62,100 nt of DNA from NCBI GenBank assembly GCA_905210855.1, contig CAJLYL010000002.1, positions 1 through 62,100 of the forward strand. The letters run 5' to 3'. Positions 41,262-49,554 of the stretch are shown piece by piece. The notes beneath the pieces are model-generated. The model searched no databases. It saw only the letters and a program-made list of their open reading frames with translations, and had not been told where the DNA came from. Each line of letters starts with the position of its first letter. Position 1 is the first letter of the stretch. Position numbers and translations under genes: made by a program. This stretch comes from an uncultured Clostridia bacterium. GTDB lineage: Bacteria; Bacillota; Clostridia; UMGS1810.

Positions 41262-42547
41262 AATACACAAAAATATATAACGAACAGATAGACGAAACGG
41301 TTTATGCCGGTCAGCACAGTACGGGGCTTGGGGTTTTTGTGGTGCCGAAGCCGGGCTTTTCAAAAAAATATGCAGTGATAGGCACAAAATTCGGCTCGGT
41401 GAACAATTGCTTTGTGCCGTTGGGCGAGAGCGAGCCGATAACCGTGCCGGATGGTGTGGCGCATTTTTTGGAGCACAAGATGTTTGAGCAGAGCGACGGC
41501 ACTAACGCGTTTGACAAATTCTCGGTTTACGGGGCAAACGCCAATGCGTACACCTCGTTTACCTGCACCTGTTATCTTTTTTCATGCACCGAAAATTTCA
41601 GAGATAATTTTGTGCATTTGTTGAAATATGTTCAGGACCCGTACTACACGGACGAGAATGTGCAAAAGGAGCAGGGCATAATCGGTCAGGAGATAAAGAT
41701 GTATGATGACGAGGGCTCGTGGCAGGTTGCGCTTAATCTGCTGAAAGCGCTCTATCACAACAATCCGGTTAAGATTGATATTGCCGGCACTGTGGAGAGC
41801 ATATCGCACATCACAAAGGACACGCTGTATAAATGCTACAACACATACTACAATCCGTCCAACATGGTGGTGACGGTGTGCGGAGATGTGGAGCCGCGCG
41901 AGGTGTTTGAGCTGGTGGAGAAATATGTGCGTACCGACAGAGAGTGCGGCGAGGTGACATCGGTGTACCCCGACGAGCCGGCAAGCGTATGCCAAAAGTA
42001 CATCGAGGCAAAGTCGAAGGTGGCTCTGCCGCTGTTCTCACTGGGATTCAAGGATAATTTCTTAAAGAGCGGCGACGCACTGTTAAAGCGCGAAACGGCT
42101 ATTCACCTTATCTGCAAGCTGCTTGCCGGAAGAAGCAGCGAGCTGTACACGGGAATGTATGAGGACGGGCTTATCAACGAAGAATTCGGCACGGACATAA
42201 TGACCGAACCGCTGTTTTCCTGCGTATCCTTCTGCGGAGAGAGCAACGACCCGAAGGAGGTGCAGCGCCGCATAATGGCGGAGATTGACCGCGTGCGGAG
42301 AGAGAAATTTAACGAAGCGGATTTTGAAAGGATAAGGAGAGCGTATCTCGGTGATTTTATGCGCGCTTTCAACGATGTTGAGGCAACGGCGTCCATGGTG
42401 GAGAGAAACATTCTAAATGAGGTTAACATATTCAATCTGCCGTCCGTACTCGAATCGATTGATTCGGCATATGTGTACGATGTATTCAACCAGATATTCA
42501 CGGAGGAAACCTCAGCACTGAGCGTGGTTTTCCCCAACGACAAATAA
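41258..42547 (+). CDS. M16-family zinc peptidase (YfmH-type), active partner
   Basis: 429-aa M16 metallopeptidase. The inverted zinc motif HXXEH is present as VAHFLEHKMFE near residue 70, with the downstream glutamate in the EQGIIGQEIKMYDDE helix (residues ~128-142). NPSNMVVTVCGDV marks the end of the first half. It overlaps its inactive neighbour (ATGA), as expected for heterodimeric M16 proteins. lgt follows 29 nt later. The physiological substrate is not known. Confidence 0.88.
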   Translation: MKYTKIYNEQIDETVYAGQHSTGLGVFVVPKPGFSKKYAVIGTKFGSVNNCFVPLGESEPITVPDGVAHFLEHKMFEQSDGTNAFDKFSVYGANANAYTSFTCTCYLFSCTENFRDNFVHLLKYVQDPYYTDENVQKEQGIIGQEIKMYDDEGSWQVALNLLKALYHNNPVKIDIAGTVESISHITKDTLYKCYNTYYNPSNMVVTVCGDVEPREVFELVEKYVRTDRECGEVTSVYPDEPASVCQKYIEAKSKVALPLFSLGFKDNFLKSGDALLKRETAIHLICKLLAGRSSELYTGMYEDGLINEEFGTDIMTEPLFSCVSFCGESNDPKEVQRRIMAEIDRVRREKFNEADFERIRRAYLGDFMRAFNDVEATASMVERNILNEVNIFNLPSVLESIDSAYVYDVFNQIFTEETSALSVVFPNDK

Positions 42548-42576
42548 GAAAATAAAGAAAAAACGCGGAGGATAAG

Positions 42577-43425
42577 ATGAGACCGTATATTGAATTTCCA
42601 CATTTGGGAATAAAGCTGTTTGCAGACCGTGTGGCGTTTTACATCGGTGCCAAGCCGATATACTGGTACGGCATTATAATTGCCTGCGGCCTTGTGATAG
42701 CCGCAGCCGCGGCGATTCGCCTGGGCAGGCGCAACGGCGTGCCGTCCGACACGATACTCGACATTGTGCTGTGGGGCATACCGAGCGGCATAATCTGCGC
42801 GCGGCTGTATTATGTGATTTTCAGCTTTGATGATTACAGAGATAATTTGACTGACATCTTTAAGATATGGAACGGCGGCATCGCCATATACGGTGCCGTC
42901 ATAGGCGCAGTGGCGTCCACGCTTATTTATTGCAGGGCAAAAAAGATTAATCCGTTGCCGGTTATGGACGATTGCAGCGTAGGGCTTGTCATCGGTCAGA
43001 TGATTGGCAGATGGGGTAATTTTTTCAATCAGGAGGCATTCGGCAGCAACACAAATCTGCCGTGGGGAATGACCGGCAGCGAAATTGCCGAAAAGCTTCG
43101 GGTCATGAGCGCACAGGGCTTGCCGGTTGACCCGTCGCTGCCCGTGCATCCCACATTTCTGTATGAATCGCTGTGGAATCTTGCCGTGCTCGGAGTTTTG
43201 CTGTGGATTTTCTTCAGAAAGAGAAAATTTGACGGCCAGATTTTCTGGTCGTACATAGTTTTTTACGGCTTGGGCAGAGTGTGGGTTGAGGGGCTGCGGA
43301 CAGACAGCCTCTATCTCGGAGCGGTGCGTGTGTCGCAGCTTGTTGCGGCGGCGTGTGTTGCGCTCGGCGCGTTTATGCTTGTGCGTGGATTTAGATTAAA
43401 GCGGAGTAAAACAAATGATGATTAA
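42577..43425 (+). CDS. lgt: Prolipoprotein diacylglyceryl transferase
   Basis: 282-aa polytopic membrane enzyme that attaches diacylglyceryl from phosphatidylglycerol to the lipobox cysteine of prolipoproteins, such as the GerC protein in this window. The Lgt signature GRWGNFFNQEAFG is present near residue 145, preceded by IAIYGAVIG and followed by HPTFLYESLWNL. ACGCGGAGGAT lies upstream of the ATG. It overlaps the first bases of the broken secreted-protein gene that follows. Confidence 0.96.
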   Translation: MRPYIEFPHLGIKLFADRVAFYIGAKPIYWYGIIIACGLVIAAAAAIRLGRRNGVPSDTILDIVLWGIPSGIICARLYYVIFSFDDYRDNLTDIFKIWNGGIAIYGAVIGAVASTLIYCRAKKINPLPVMDDCSVGLVIGQMIGRWGNFFNQEAFGSNTNLPWGMTGSEIAEKLRVMSAQGLPVDPSLPVHPTFLYESLWNLAVLGVLLWIFFRKRKFDGQIFWSYIVFYGLGRVWVEGLRTDSLYLGAVRVSQLVAAACVALGAFMLVRGFRLKRSKTNDD

Positions 43426-44127
43426 CAAAATTGCGGCGTTTGCCGCCGCGGCGCTGGCACTTGCTCCGATTGTGACAAGTGCCGAAGCGGTGTGCGACGT
43501 TACATACAACGACAACACGCTGTTTGTTACCATGCGCTCGGACAGCGCGGACGGCAAGGCATATTTTTTCATAAATTCCGTGGGTGACGACGGCGCAAAA
43601 ACACGCTCAGGATAGATGAGGTGTCGTTTTCCGACGGAGAATTTGTTACATAGAGCAAATGAGCGCGGACGAGGCAAAAAAAGCCTATGTGTGCGCGGCG
43701 GACAGGTTCAGCCTGAAGCCCACCATATCAAAGCATATGAATGTTGCCTCGGCGGCAAATCTGCGTGAGCTGAACAGCAGCGAGAGCGTCGAGGTTAAAA
43801 AATCAATGCGGAGATTTCCGATTCGCTGCTAAAGGCAAGCGATAGCCTTGATGACAAATTAGATAATTTTGAGCAAGTGGATGGCTACGAAATGGTTCAA
43901 ACAATTATTGAGGTATTTAAAAATGCAGTGCGGCTTGATGATAAGTTCATCATAAGCAAGGGCAGCATCAAGACGCACTTTGCGTCTGAGATAGATGAGA
44001 TAAGAGAAAAATACAGTAAAATGACCGAGGAGAAAAGAAAAGCTTTAAATCAACCCTTAGCAAGGTGGATTCCGATACGTTTAGCTTTATAGAAGATTTT
44101 TTTGGCATTGACAGAGACAATTATTAG
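43415..44127 (+). pseudogene. Decayed secreted-protein gene with at least four frame disruptions
   Basis: Starts intact with a signal peptide (MINKIAAFAAAALALAPIVTSAEA) and a short domain, then breaks at about 43597-43605 (A-rich run). The frame resumes as TLRIDEVSFSDGEFVT, breaks near 43650, resumes as IEQMSADEAKKAYVCAADRF, breaks at a run of A near 43800, resumes as INAEISDSLLKASDSLDDKL, and breaks again near 44050 before a final STLSKVDSDTFSFIEDFFG ending in TAG 44125-44127. Codon usage matches the neighbours, so this was a resident gene. No domain is recognised. Read errors could mimic this, but five segments in one gene amid intact neighbours favour real decay. Confidence 0.8.
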
Positions 44128-44142
44128 AAAGGCTGATAAACC

Positions 44143-45399
44143 ATGACAACACATGAAATACTTGCACGCGCAAAGGCTGCGTGTCCGCTGACGGCAGTTG
44201 CCGACGGAGAACAAAAGGTGCTTGCGCTGAACAAAATGGCAGACCGCCTCATGGCGGATACGGACGAAATATTGGCGGCAAACGCCGCAGATGTTGAAAA
44301 AGCGCGCGGAGTGATATCGGATGTGATGACGGACAGACTTCGCCTTGACAAGGGCAGAATAGCCGCCATGGCAGACGGTATGCGCACCGTGGCAAGGCTC
44401 GGCGACCCTGTCGGCAGGGTGCTCAAGTCTTATAGGCGTGATGACGGATTGCTTATAGAGAAAATATCTGTTCCATTCGGCGTGGTGGCAATTATTTACG
44501 AGAGCCGCCCCAATGTGACTGCGGACGCAGCTGCGCTTGCCGTGATGAGCGGCAATGTGTGTGTGCTGCGCGGCGGCAAGGAGGCGGCAAACAGCGCGGC
44601 GGCAATAGTGCGCTCCTTGCGCAGGGGCTTGGCGGACGCCGGTATGACGGAGGACGCGATCAATCTGATAGAGGACACCACCCGTGCGAGCGCAAATGAG
44701 ATGATGACCGCAAACGGACTTGTTGATTTGCTCATTCCGCGCGGCGGCGCAGGATTGATAAATGCCTGCGTGAACAATGCGACCGTGCCGGTGATACAGA
44801 CGGGCACGGGCATATGCCATGTGTATGTTGAGAAAACCGCCGACATCGGCATGGCGGTCGATATCGTGGAAAATGCCAAGATGAGCCGTCCGTCCGTTTG
44901 CAATGCCGAGGAGGTCTGCCTGGTGGACAGGGAAATTGCAAAGGAATTCCTCACCGCACTTAAGGAGAGAATCTGCGATGAGAGAGAGGCGCAGGGCAAA
45001 ACGGCGGCGCAGCTGAGATGCGACAGCGACGCGCTCGAAATAATCGGCGGCGCTGCGGCAGGCGAGAATGATTTTGACACGGAATTTCTCGATTATATAC
45101 TTGCGATAAAGCTTGTGGACGGGGTTGATGAGGCAATAGCCCACATCGGCGCACATTCCACGGGTCACAGCGAGGCTATAATAACGCGTGACCAGTCGGC
45201 GGCGGATAAATTCTGCGCGCTTGTAGACAGTGCGGCGGTGTATGTGAATGCATCCACAAGATTTACGGACGGCGGAGAATTTGGGCTCGGATGCGAGATG
45301 GGAATTTCAACGCAGAAGCTCCATGCAAGGGGGCCTATGGGTCTTGAGGAGCTTAATACGTACAAATATGTGATACACGGCAACGGACAAATAAGATAG
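44143..45399 (+). CDS. proA: Gamma-glutamyl phosphate reductase
   Basis: 418-aa NADPH-dependent reductase of proline synthesis, making glutamate 5-semialdehyde from glutamyl 5-phosphate. Family marks are PFGVVAIIYESRPNVTADAAAL, the catalytic cysteine in MSRPSVCNAEE near residue 252, and STRFTDGGEFGLGCEMGIS near the C terminus. AGAAAGG lies about 10 nt before the ATG. proC follows within 12 nt. No proB is present in the window. Confidence 0.96.
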   Translation: MTTHEILARAKAACPLTAVADGEQKVLALNKMADRLMADTDEILAANAADVEKARGVISDVMTDRLRLDKGRIAAMADGMRTVARLGDPVGRVLKSYRRDDGLLIEKISVPFGVVAIIYESRPNVTADAAALAVMSGNVCVLRGGKEAANSAAAIVRSLRRGLADAGMTEDAINLIEDTTRASANEMMTANGLVDLLIPRGGAGLINACVNNATVPVIQTGTGICHVYVEKTADIGMAVDIVENAKMSRPSVCNAEEVCLVDREIAKEFLTALKERICDEREAQGKTAAQLRCDSDALEIIGGAAAGENDFDTEFLDYILAIKLVDGVDEAIAHIGAHSTGHSEAIITRDQSAADKFCALVDSAAVYVNASTRFTDGGEFGLGCEMGISTQKLHARGPMGLEELNTYKYVIHGNGQIR

Positions 45400-45411
45400 G
45401 GGATGAACACT

Positions 45412-46218
45412 ATGACATACGGATTTATAGGCACGGGCAACATGGGCGGAGCTCTGGCGCGCGCAGTGGCGAAGCAAAGGGGCAGCGAGGCTGTTATGCT
45501 GGCGAACAGAACGGCTGCAAAGGCGGAAAAACTTGCCGCGGAAATCGGCGCGGCGGCGGTAACGAATGAGGAAATCGCCGCAAAATGCAAATACATATTC
45601 CTCGGCGTCAAACCGCAGATGATGGCGGATATGCTCTCTGGCATAAGCGGCATACTCGGCGCAAGAAGAGACGGGGTAGTCCTCGTGTCAATGGCAGCCG
45701 GACTCAGCTGCGAAAAGATATCCGACATGGCAGGCGGCGGCTTCGCCGTAATCAGACTTATGCCGAACACCCCTGTGTCGATAGGCGAGGGAATAGTGCT
45801 TTATTGCGCAAACAGCCTTGTGACGGATGCGGATAGAGATGAGCTTGTCAGCGCCGTATCTGCTGCCGGCATGACAGACGCGATTGACGAAAAGCTGATA
45901 GACGCCGCAAGCGCGGTGTCGGGCTGCGGTCCGGCTTTTGCGTATATGTTTATCGAGGCGCTTGCGGACGGCGCGGTGGAGTGCGGCTTGCCGCGCGCAA
46001 AGGCACTCGGTTATGCCGCTCAGATGCTGCTCGGCTCTGCGGCGTTGGCGCTGCGCAGCGGAGAACACCCCGGCAAGCTGAAGGACGATGTGTGCTCGCC
46101 CGGCGGCAGCACGATAAAGGGGGTACATGCGCTTGAGGATGCTGCGTTTCGCGCTGCTGCGGCAGATGCGGTAGTCAAGGCATATGAAAAAACTGTTGAG
46201 CTTGGAAAGGGAAAATAA
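45412..46218 (+). CDS. proC: Pyrroline-5-carboxylate reductase
   Basis: 268-aa reductase for the last step of proline synthesis. The N-terminal Rossmann loop YGFIGTGNMGGALARAV, the VKPQMMADML strand, MPNTPVSIGEG, and the C-terminal signature KDDVCSPGGSTIKGVHALED are all present. ATG 45412 is chosen since AGGGGA lies 8 nt upstream; ATG 45403 is also in frame. It follows proA directly, so the two proline genes form an operon. Confidence 0.96.
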   Translation: MTYGFIGTGNMGGALARAVAKQRGSEAVMLANRTAAKAEKLAAEIGAAAVTNEEIAAKCKYIFLGVKPQMMADMLSGISGILGARRDGVVLVSMAAGLSCEKISDMAGGGFAVIRLMPNTPVSIGEGIVLYCANSLVTDADRDELVSAVSAAGMTDAIDEKLIDAASAVSGCGPAFAYMFIEALADGAVECGLPRAKALGYAAQMLLGSAALALRSGEHPGKLKDDVCSPGGSTIKGVHALEDAAFRAAAADAVVKAYEKTVELGKGK

Positions 46219-46256
46219 CAAAAATTCAATAGGCAATCCTGCGCATTTACGCAACA

Positions 46257-46314
46257 ATATTGTTAAGCCAAATGCCTTTTTGCAGAAGTCTTTATCCGCT
46301 ATGTATTTGCTCAT
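46257..46314 (-). pseudogene. 5' stub of a MATE-type efflux transporter gene
   Basis: The start codon (46312-46314) has a GGGAG site 8 nt upstream and a perfect promoter behind it. The first ~19 codons, MSKYIADKDFCKKAFGLTI, resemble the cytosolic N terminus of MATE multidrug exporters (typically K-I-D-K-x-F-x-K-x-x-x-x-x-I), after which the similarity stops. The frame then stays open through 45688 (208 codons) only because it runs antisense to proC. I infer a deletion or recombination left a promoter-bearing gene head. The family assignment from so few residues is tentative. Confidence 0.45.
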
Positions 46315-46347
46315 AATTTTGTCTCCCTTAATAAAACGTGTTCGGCG

Positions 46348-46376
46348 ATTATAGCAGTTATTTCGGAAAAAGTCAA
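46348..46376 (-). promoter_or_regulatory. Sigma-A promoter in front of the gene stub, directed at proC antisense
   Basis: On the minus strand, TTGACT (46371-46376), 17-bp spacer, TATAAT (46348-46353). Transcripts would cross the stub and enter proC on its antisense strand; no terminator is seen in between. Confidence 0.78.
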
Positions 46377-46427
46377 TGGGGTTTTTAAGAATTTTTTAAG
46401 CCGCCGCCTTGCGGTCATCACAAAATA

Positions 46428-46456
46428 TTGACTTTGAAACGAAAAAGTAGTAAAAT
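46428..46456 (+). promoter_or_regulatory. Sigma-A promoter for the 69-aa gene
   Basis: TTGACT (46428-46433), 17-bp spacer, TAAAAT (46451-46456), followed by a ~27-nt leader with CGGAGA. Confidence 0.8.
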
Positions 46457-46490
46457 GTACGTATTGAACTAAATTGAACGGAGAATGTAT

Positions 46491-46700
46491 ATGAGACAAA
46501 ACGAACACGGATTCACCATAGGCGAGCACGAGGAAAACGGGCGCAAGTATAAATTCAGGCTGTCTAACAGAAAATACTCTATCCTCGAGTGCGTGCCCGA
46601 CAGCGATGAAAAGCCTAAGACGCTGCTTGTCACTCCCAACAGCACCAAGGCATATGAGGAGTGGAACAAGATAAAGCGCCCCGAAAAGATGAAAAAATAA
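46491..46700 (+). CDS. Hypothetical 69-aa charged protein
   Basis: No family recognised. The product is soluble, rich in Lys and Glu, with the stretches HGFTIGEHEENGRKYKFRL and a basic C terminus (KIKRPEKMKK). The pattern of short beta-strand-like segments suggests a small beta-rich domain. Translation is supported by GGAG 7 nt before ATG 46491, and expression by its own promoter and terminator. An in-frame ATG at 46485 lies too close to the ribosome site. Confidence 0.7.
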   Translation: MRQNEHGFTIGEHEENGRKYKFRLSNRKYSILECVPDSDEKPKTLLVTPNSTKAYEEWNKIKRPEKMKK

Positions 46701-46713
46701 CAAAGCTTAATCT

Positions 46714-46742
46714 GACGACGGTTTTTGCCGCCGTCTTTTTTT
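46714..46742 (+). terminator. Rho-independent terminator after the 69-aa gene
   Basis: GACGACGG (46714-46721) pairs with CCGCCGTC (46728-46735) with one mismatch across a 6-nt loop, followed by seven T residues. Confidence 0.85.
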
Positions 46743-46822
46743 ATTAAAAATATATTTTTTAACCCTGCATAATATTACAAAATTCTTACTATACATTAAT
46801 GTATACTTATTGCAGAGGTGAG

Positions 46823-47666
46823 ATGAAATTGATAGTATACGCCGATGTACTGTTTCTGACAAATTTTGTGATTAACCTGATTCTGCTTGCCGTCACCTCT
46901 CTGCTGACGCGGAGCAAATCCAAGGTTTGGCGCAGAATAATTGCCTCGTGCATCGGCGCGGTGTACGCGGTGTGTATGTTTGTGCCGAACTTTGCCCCGG
47001 CGGCGAGCCTTTTGGGTAAATTTGCCCTGTCCGCCGTCATGACATATATATCCTTCGGCGCAAAATCTCTCAAGGGCTTTGTCAAAAACCTGTGTATGTT
47101 CTACACCGTGTCTCTGGTATGCGGCGGTTGCGCGCTTGTTGCTTCTTATTACACCGAGGGAGGCATAGGCGCAAACAACGGCGTGCTCTATTTTGACACA
47201 AGCCTGCGCACGGTCATCATCTCATCCGCCGTTGCTTATGTCATAATCAGGCTGTCTGTCGGCATATGCAAAAAATATTCCGGCCGCGACTGCCATCGCA
47301 TGGTTATATACAAAAACGGCAGGGCGGCGACAATAAATGTGCTGCTCGACACCGGCAATATGCTCACCGAGCCGATTACGGGCAGGCCCGGTAATCATAG
47401 TTGAAAAAACCGCCCTGCGCGGCATTGTGCCGCAGGACATACCCCTGTCCGATATCCTTGAAATGTCAAATTACATTGACGACATTCGTCTGATACCGTT
47501 TAAGACGCTCGGCACGGACAACGGGTTGTTGATGGGCTTCAAACCGGATAAAATCTGCTCGGACGAACCTCTGCATGATAATATAACAATAGCCATCTCA
47601 AATCAAAGTCTCAGCCAAAGCAGCGAATACAACGCCTTGGCAGGGCCTGAGAGTTTTTTAAAATAA
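46823..47666 (+). pseudogene. spoIIGA: SpoIIGA, sigma-E processing peptidase, with single-base frameshift
   Basis: SpoIIGA is the membrane aspartic protease that cleaves pro-sigma-E during sporulation. The N-terminal half has five hydrophobic helices (LIVYADVLFLTNFVINLILL onwards); the protease motif LLDTGNMLTEPITGRP is intact. Right after it the frame shifts: an extra C in the CCC at 47387-47389 leads to a stop at 47404, while removing one base restores VIIVEKTALRGIVP and an open frame to TAA 47664-47666. ATG 46823 is only 2 nt from the AGAGGTG site, so TTG 46829 (8 nt spacing) may be the true start. This is either a real mutation or an assembly error. Confidence 0.85.
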
Positions 47667-47680
47667 AGGAGTAAGTACAT

Positions 47681-48391
47681 ATGAACACTGCGTCACTTCC
47701 ACAAATCATTCACAATTTTTGGCTCAAGATTAACGAGCCGGAACCGATATTCTATATCAACGGTCCCGCCACCCTGCCGCCTCCGCTCTCGCGTGAGGAG
47801 GAGGAAAAGCTCATACAATCGCTCGGTCAGGGCTCAAAAAAGGCTAAGGAGCAGCTTATAGAGCGCAATCTGCGCCTTGTGGTGTACATTGCAAAGAAGT
47901 TTGAAAACACGGGGATAGGGATTGAGGATTTGATATCGATAGGCACTATCGGGCTGATAAAATCCATAAATACCTTTAAGCCGGACAAGAATATCAAGCT
48001 TGCCACATATTCGTCACGGTGCATTGAGAATGAGATACTAATGTATCTGCGCAAAAACAACAACCGCAAAACGGAAATATCCATTGACGAGCCGCTCAAT
48101 GTGGATTGGGACGGAAACGAGCTTTTGCTCTCGGATATCCTCGGTACGGACAGCGACATCATCTGCCGCGATATAGAAAACGAGGTTGACAAGCAGCTTT
48201 TGCGCATTGCCCTCGGCAAGCTGAGCAAGAGGGAGCGCAGCATAATGGAGCTGAGGTTCGGCGTGCGCAGCGGCACTGTAAAGACACAAAAGGAGGTTGC
48301 GGATTTGCTGGGTATATCGCAGTCGTATATATCGCGGCTGGAAAAGAGGATAATAGCTCGTCTGAGGAGAGAGATTACCAAGATGGTGTGA
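47681..48391 (+). CDS. sigE: RNA polymerase sigma-E factor, mother-cell sporulation
   Basis: 236-aa sigma-70 factor made as an inactive precursor. The N-terminal pro-region (about residues 1-27, PQIIHNFWLKINEPEPIFYI) is the part removed by SpoIIGA. Region 2 contains NLRLVVYIAKKFENTGIGIEDLISIGTIGLIKS, and region 4 ends with the helix-turn-helix TQKEVADLLGISQSYISRLEKR. AAAGGAG precedes ATG 47681. It lies 14 nt downstream of spoIIGA, the standard pair, but sigG, which usually follows, is absent here. Confidence 0.95.
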   Translation: MNTASLPQIIHNFWLKINEPEPIFYINGPATLPPPLSREEEEKLIQSLGQGSKKAKEQLIERNLRLVVYIAKKFENTGIGIEDLISIGTIGLIKSINTFKPDKNIKLATYSSRCIENEILMYLRKNNNRKTEISIDEPLNVDWDGNELLLSDILGTDSDIICRDIENEVDKQLLRIALGKLSKRERSIMELRFGVRSGTVKTQKEVADLLGISQSYISRLEKRIIARLRREITKMV

Positions 48392-48424
48392 GCGGCGATA
48401 AACGGCTGCCGCTGTTTATCGACC
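48392..48424 (+). repeat. Hairpin just after sigE
   Basis: CGATAAAC pairs with GTTTATCG around a GGC-TGCC-GCT centre, an 11-bp stem with one G-U pair immediately downstream of the sigE stop. No U-run follows. It is a possible 3'-end stabiliser or factor-assisted terminator. Confidence 0.45.
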
Positions 48425-48449
48425 ACACACAGTTTTGCTCAAGGGCGAG

Positions 48450-48502
48450 GGGGTATATGTTTTATTTTCAGTGAGCGAGCCAAAATAAAACATATATACC
48501 CC
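48450..48502. repeat. Long inverted repeat, family member 1, in the sigE-pgeF gap
   Basis: The left arm 48450-48468 (GGGGTATATGTTTTATTTT) pairs with the right arm 48482-48502, which has one extra TA step; the 13-nt loop is CAGTGAGCGAGCC. The loop and inner right arm share GAGCGAGCCAAAAT-AAACA with the element at 50132-50225, although the outer stems differ in sequence. The rest of the 48392-48753 gap holds a pgeF promoter and no gene. Function is unknown. Confidence 0.75.
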
Positions 48503-48662
48503 TGTGACGGTTTGCTGTCTTACAAGGTGTTTTCATCGAGCGGCAGAGTGATTGAAACCGGCATTAATATGTTCATTTCCCTGCAATTCGCGGTAAACCG
48601 CGGAATGTAGGGCACTTTTTTTGAATTTTTACACTTTATTCATGTTTTTTGAGCGCAAATCA

Positions 48663-48691
48663 TTGAATTTTTTATATTATTGTGATATGAT
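48663..48691 (+). promoter_or_regulatory. Sigma-A promoter for pgeF
   Basis: TTGAAT (48663-48668), 17-bp spacer, TATGAT (48686-48691), with a TGTGA extension before the -10 box. Confidence 0.75.
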
Positions 48692-48753
48692 ATACTACAA
48701 GGCGGTTTGCCTAATATTTCGAGGAGCTGATTGATATACTGAAATCCGATGTA

Positions 48754-49554
48754 ATGCACATTCACGGCGGCAAAGTGCCGTACCTTAGCTTTAAGATTTT
48801 TGACGGAGTACCGTTTGTTAAAAACGCCGTATCCACGAGGCACGGCGGTGTATCGCAGGGAGATACGTATTCGTCGCTCAACCTTGGTACGGGCACGGAG
48901 GATGACAGAGAATGCATAATCGAGAACTACCGCCGTTTTTGCGCTGCGGCAGGGTTTGATATTGGCAGACTTGTGCTTGCCAAGCAAACCCACTCTGCCA
49001 ATGTCAGGGTCGCGGAGGAGTCGGACGCCGGAAAGGGAGTTGTGCGGATGCGTGATTATGATAATGTGGACGCGCTGATAACCGATGTTCCCCGTCTGCC
49101 GCTTGTGATACACACTGCGGATTGTGTTCCCGTGGCGCTCGTTGACACGAAAAACCGCGCCATAGGCAATGCGCACTGCGGCTGGCGCGGCACATACGCG
49201 TCCTTGGCAATGGTCATGCTTGAGGCAATGGGGAGTGAATATGGCACAAAGCCCGAATCAGTGGTCGCCGCGATAGGTCCGTGCATTTGTGAAAAATGCT
49301 ACGAGGTATCGCGCGATTTATATGACGATTTTGCCTCAAAATTCGGCTATGACGATTGCATAAGAGAACACGGCGGCAGATATTATCTTAATCTGCCGAT
49401 GATAAACAGACGCATACTCATCGACTGCGGAGTGAGGGAGGACAGCATTGCCGTGTCGGACATATGCACCTGCTGCAACCGCGAGGATATGTTCTCACAC
49501 CGCGGCTTGGGGCCGAAGCGTGGTATTATCGGTTCTTTTTTGGAGATAGAGTAA
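48754..49554 (+). CDS. pgeF: Peptidoglycan editing factor / purine nucleoside phosphorylase family (YlmD/YfiH)
   Basis: 266-aa multicopper-oxidase-like protein (DUF152). Members edit wrongly incorporated serine out of peptidoglycan precursors or act as purine nucleoside phosphorylases. The zinc-site motifs are clear: LAKQTHSANV, IHTADCVPVALVD, GNAHCGWRGTYA and AIGPCICEKCYEV. The start is uncertain: the only ATG is 48754, but the strong GAGGAG site at 48721-48726 is 27 nt away; in-frame CTG 48739 would be closer. In Bacillus the homologue ylmD lies just downstream of spoIIGA-sigE-sigG, as here without sigG. Confidence 0.92.
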   Translation: MHIHGGKVPYLSFKIFDGVPFVKNAVSTRHGGVSQGDTYSSLNLGTGTEDDRECIIENYRRFCAAAGFDIGRLVLAKQTHSANVRVAEESDAGKGVVRMRDYDNVDALITDVPRLPLVIHTADCVPVALVDTKNRAIGNAHCGWRGTYASLAMVMLEAMGSEYGTKPESVVAAIGPCICEKCYEVSRDLYDDFASKFGYDDCIREHGGRYYLNLPMINRRILIDCGVREDSIAVSDICTCCNREDMFSHRGLGPKRGIIGSFLEIE

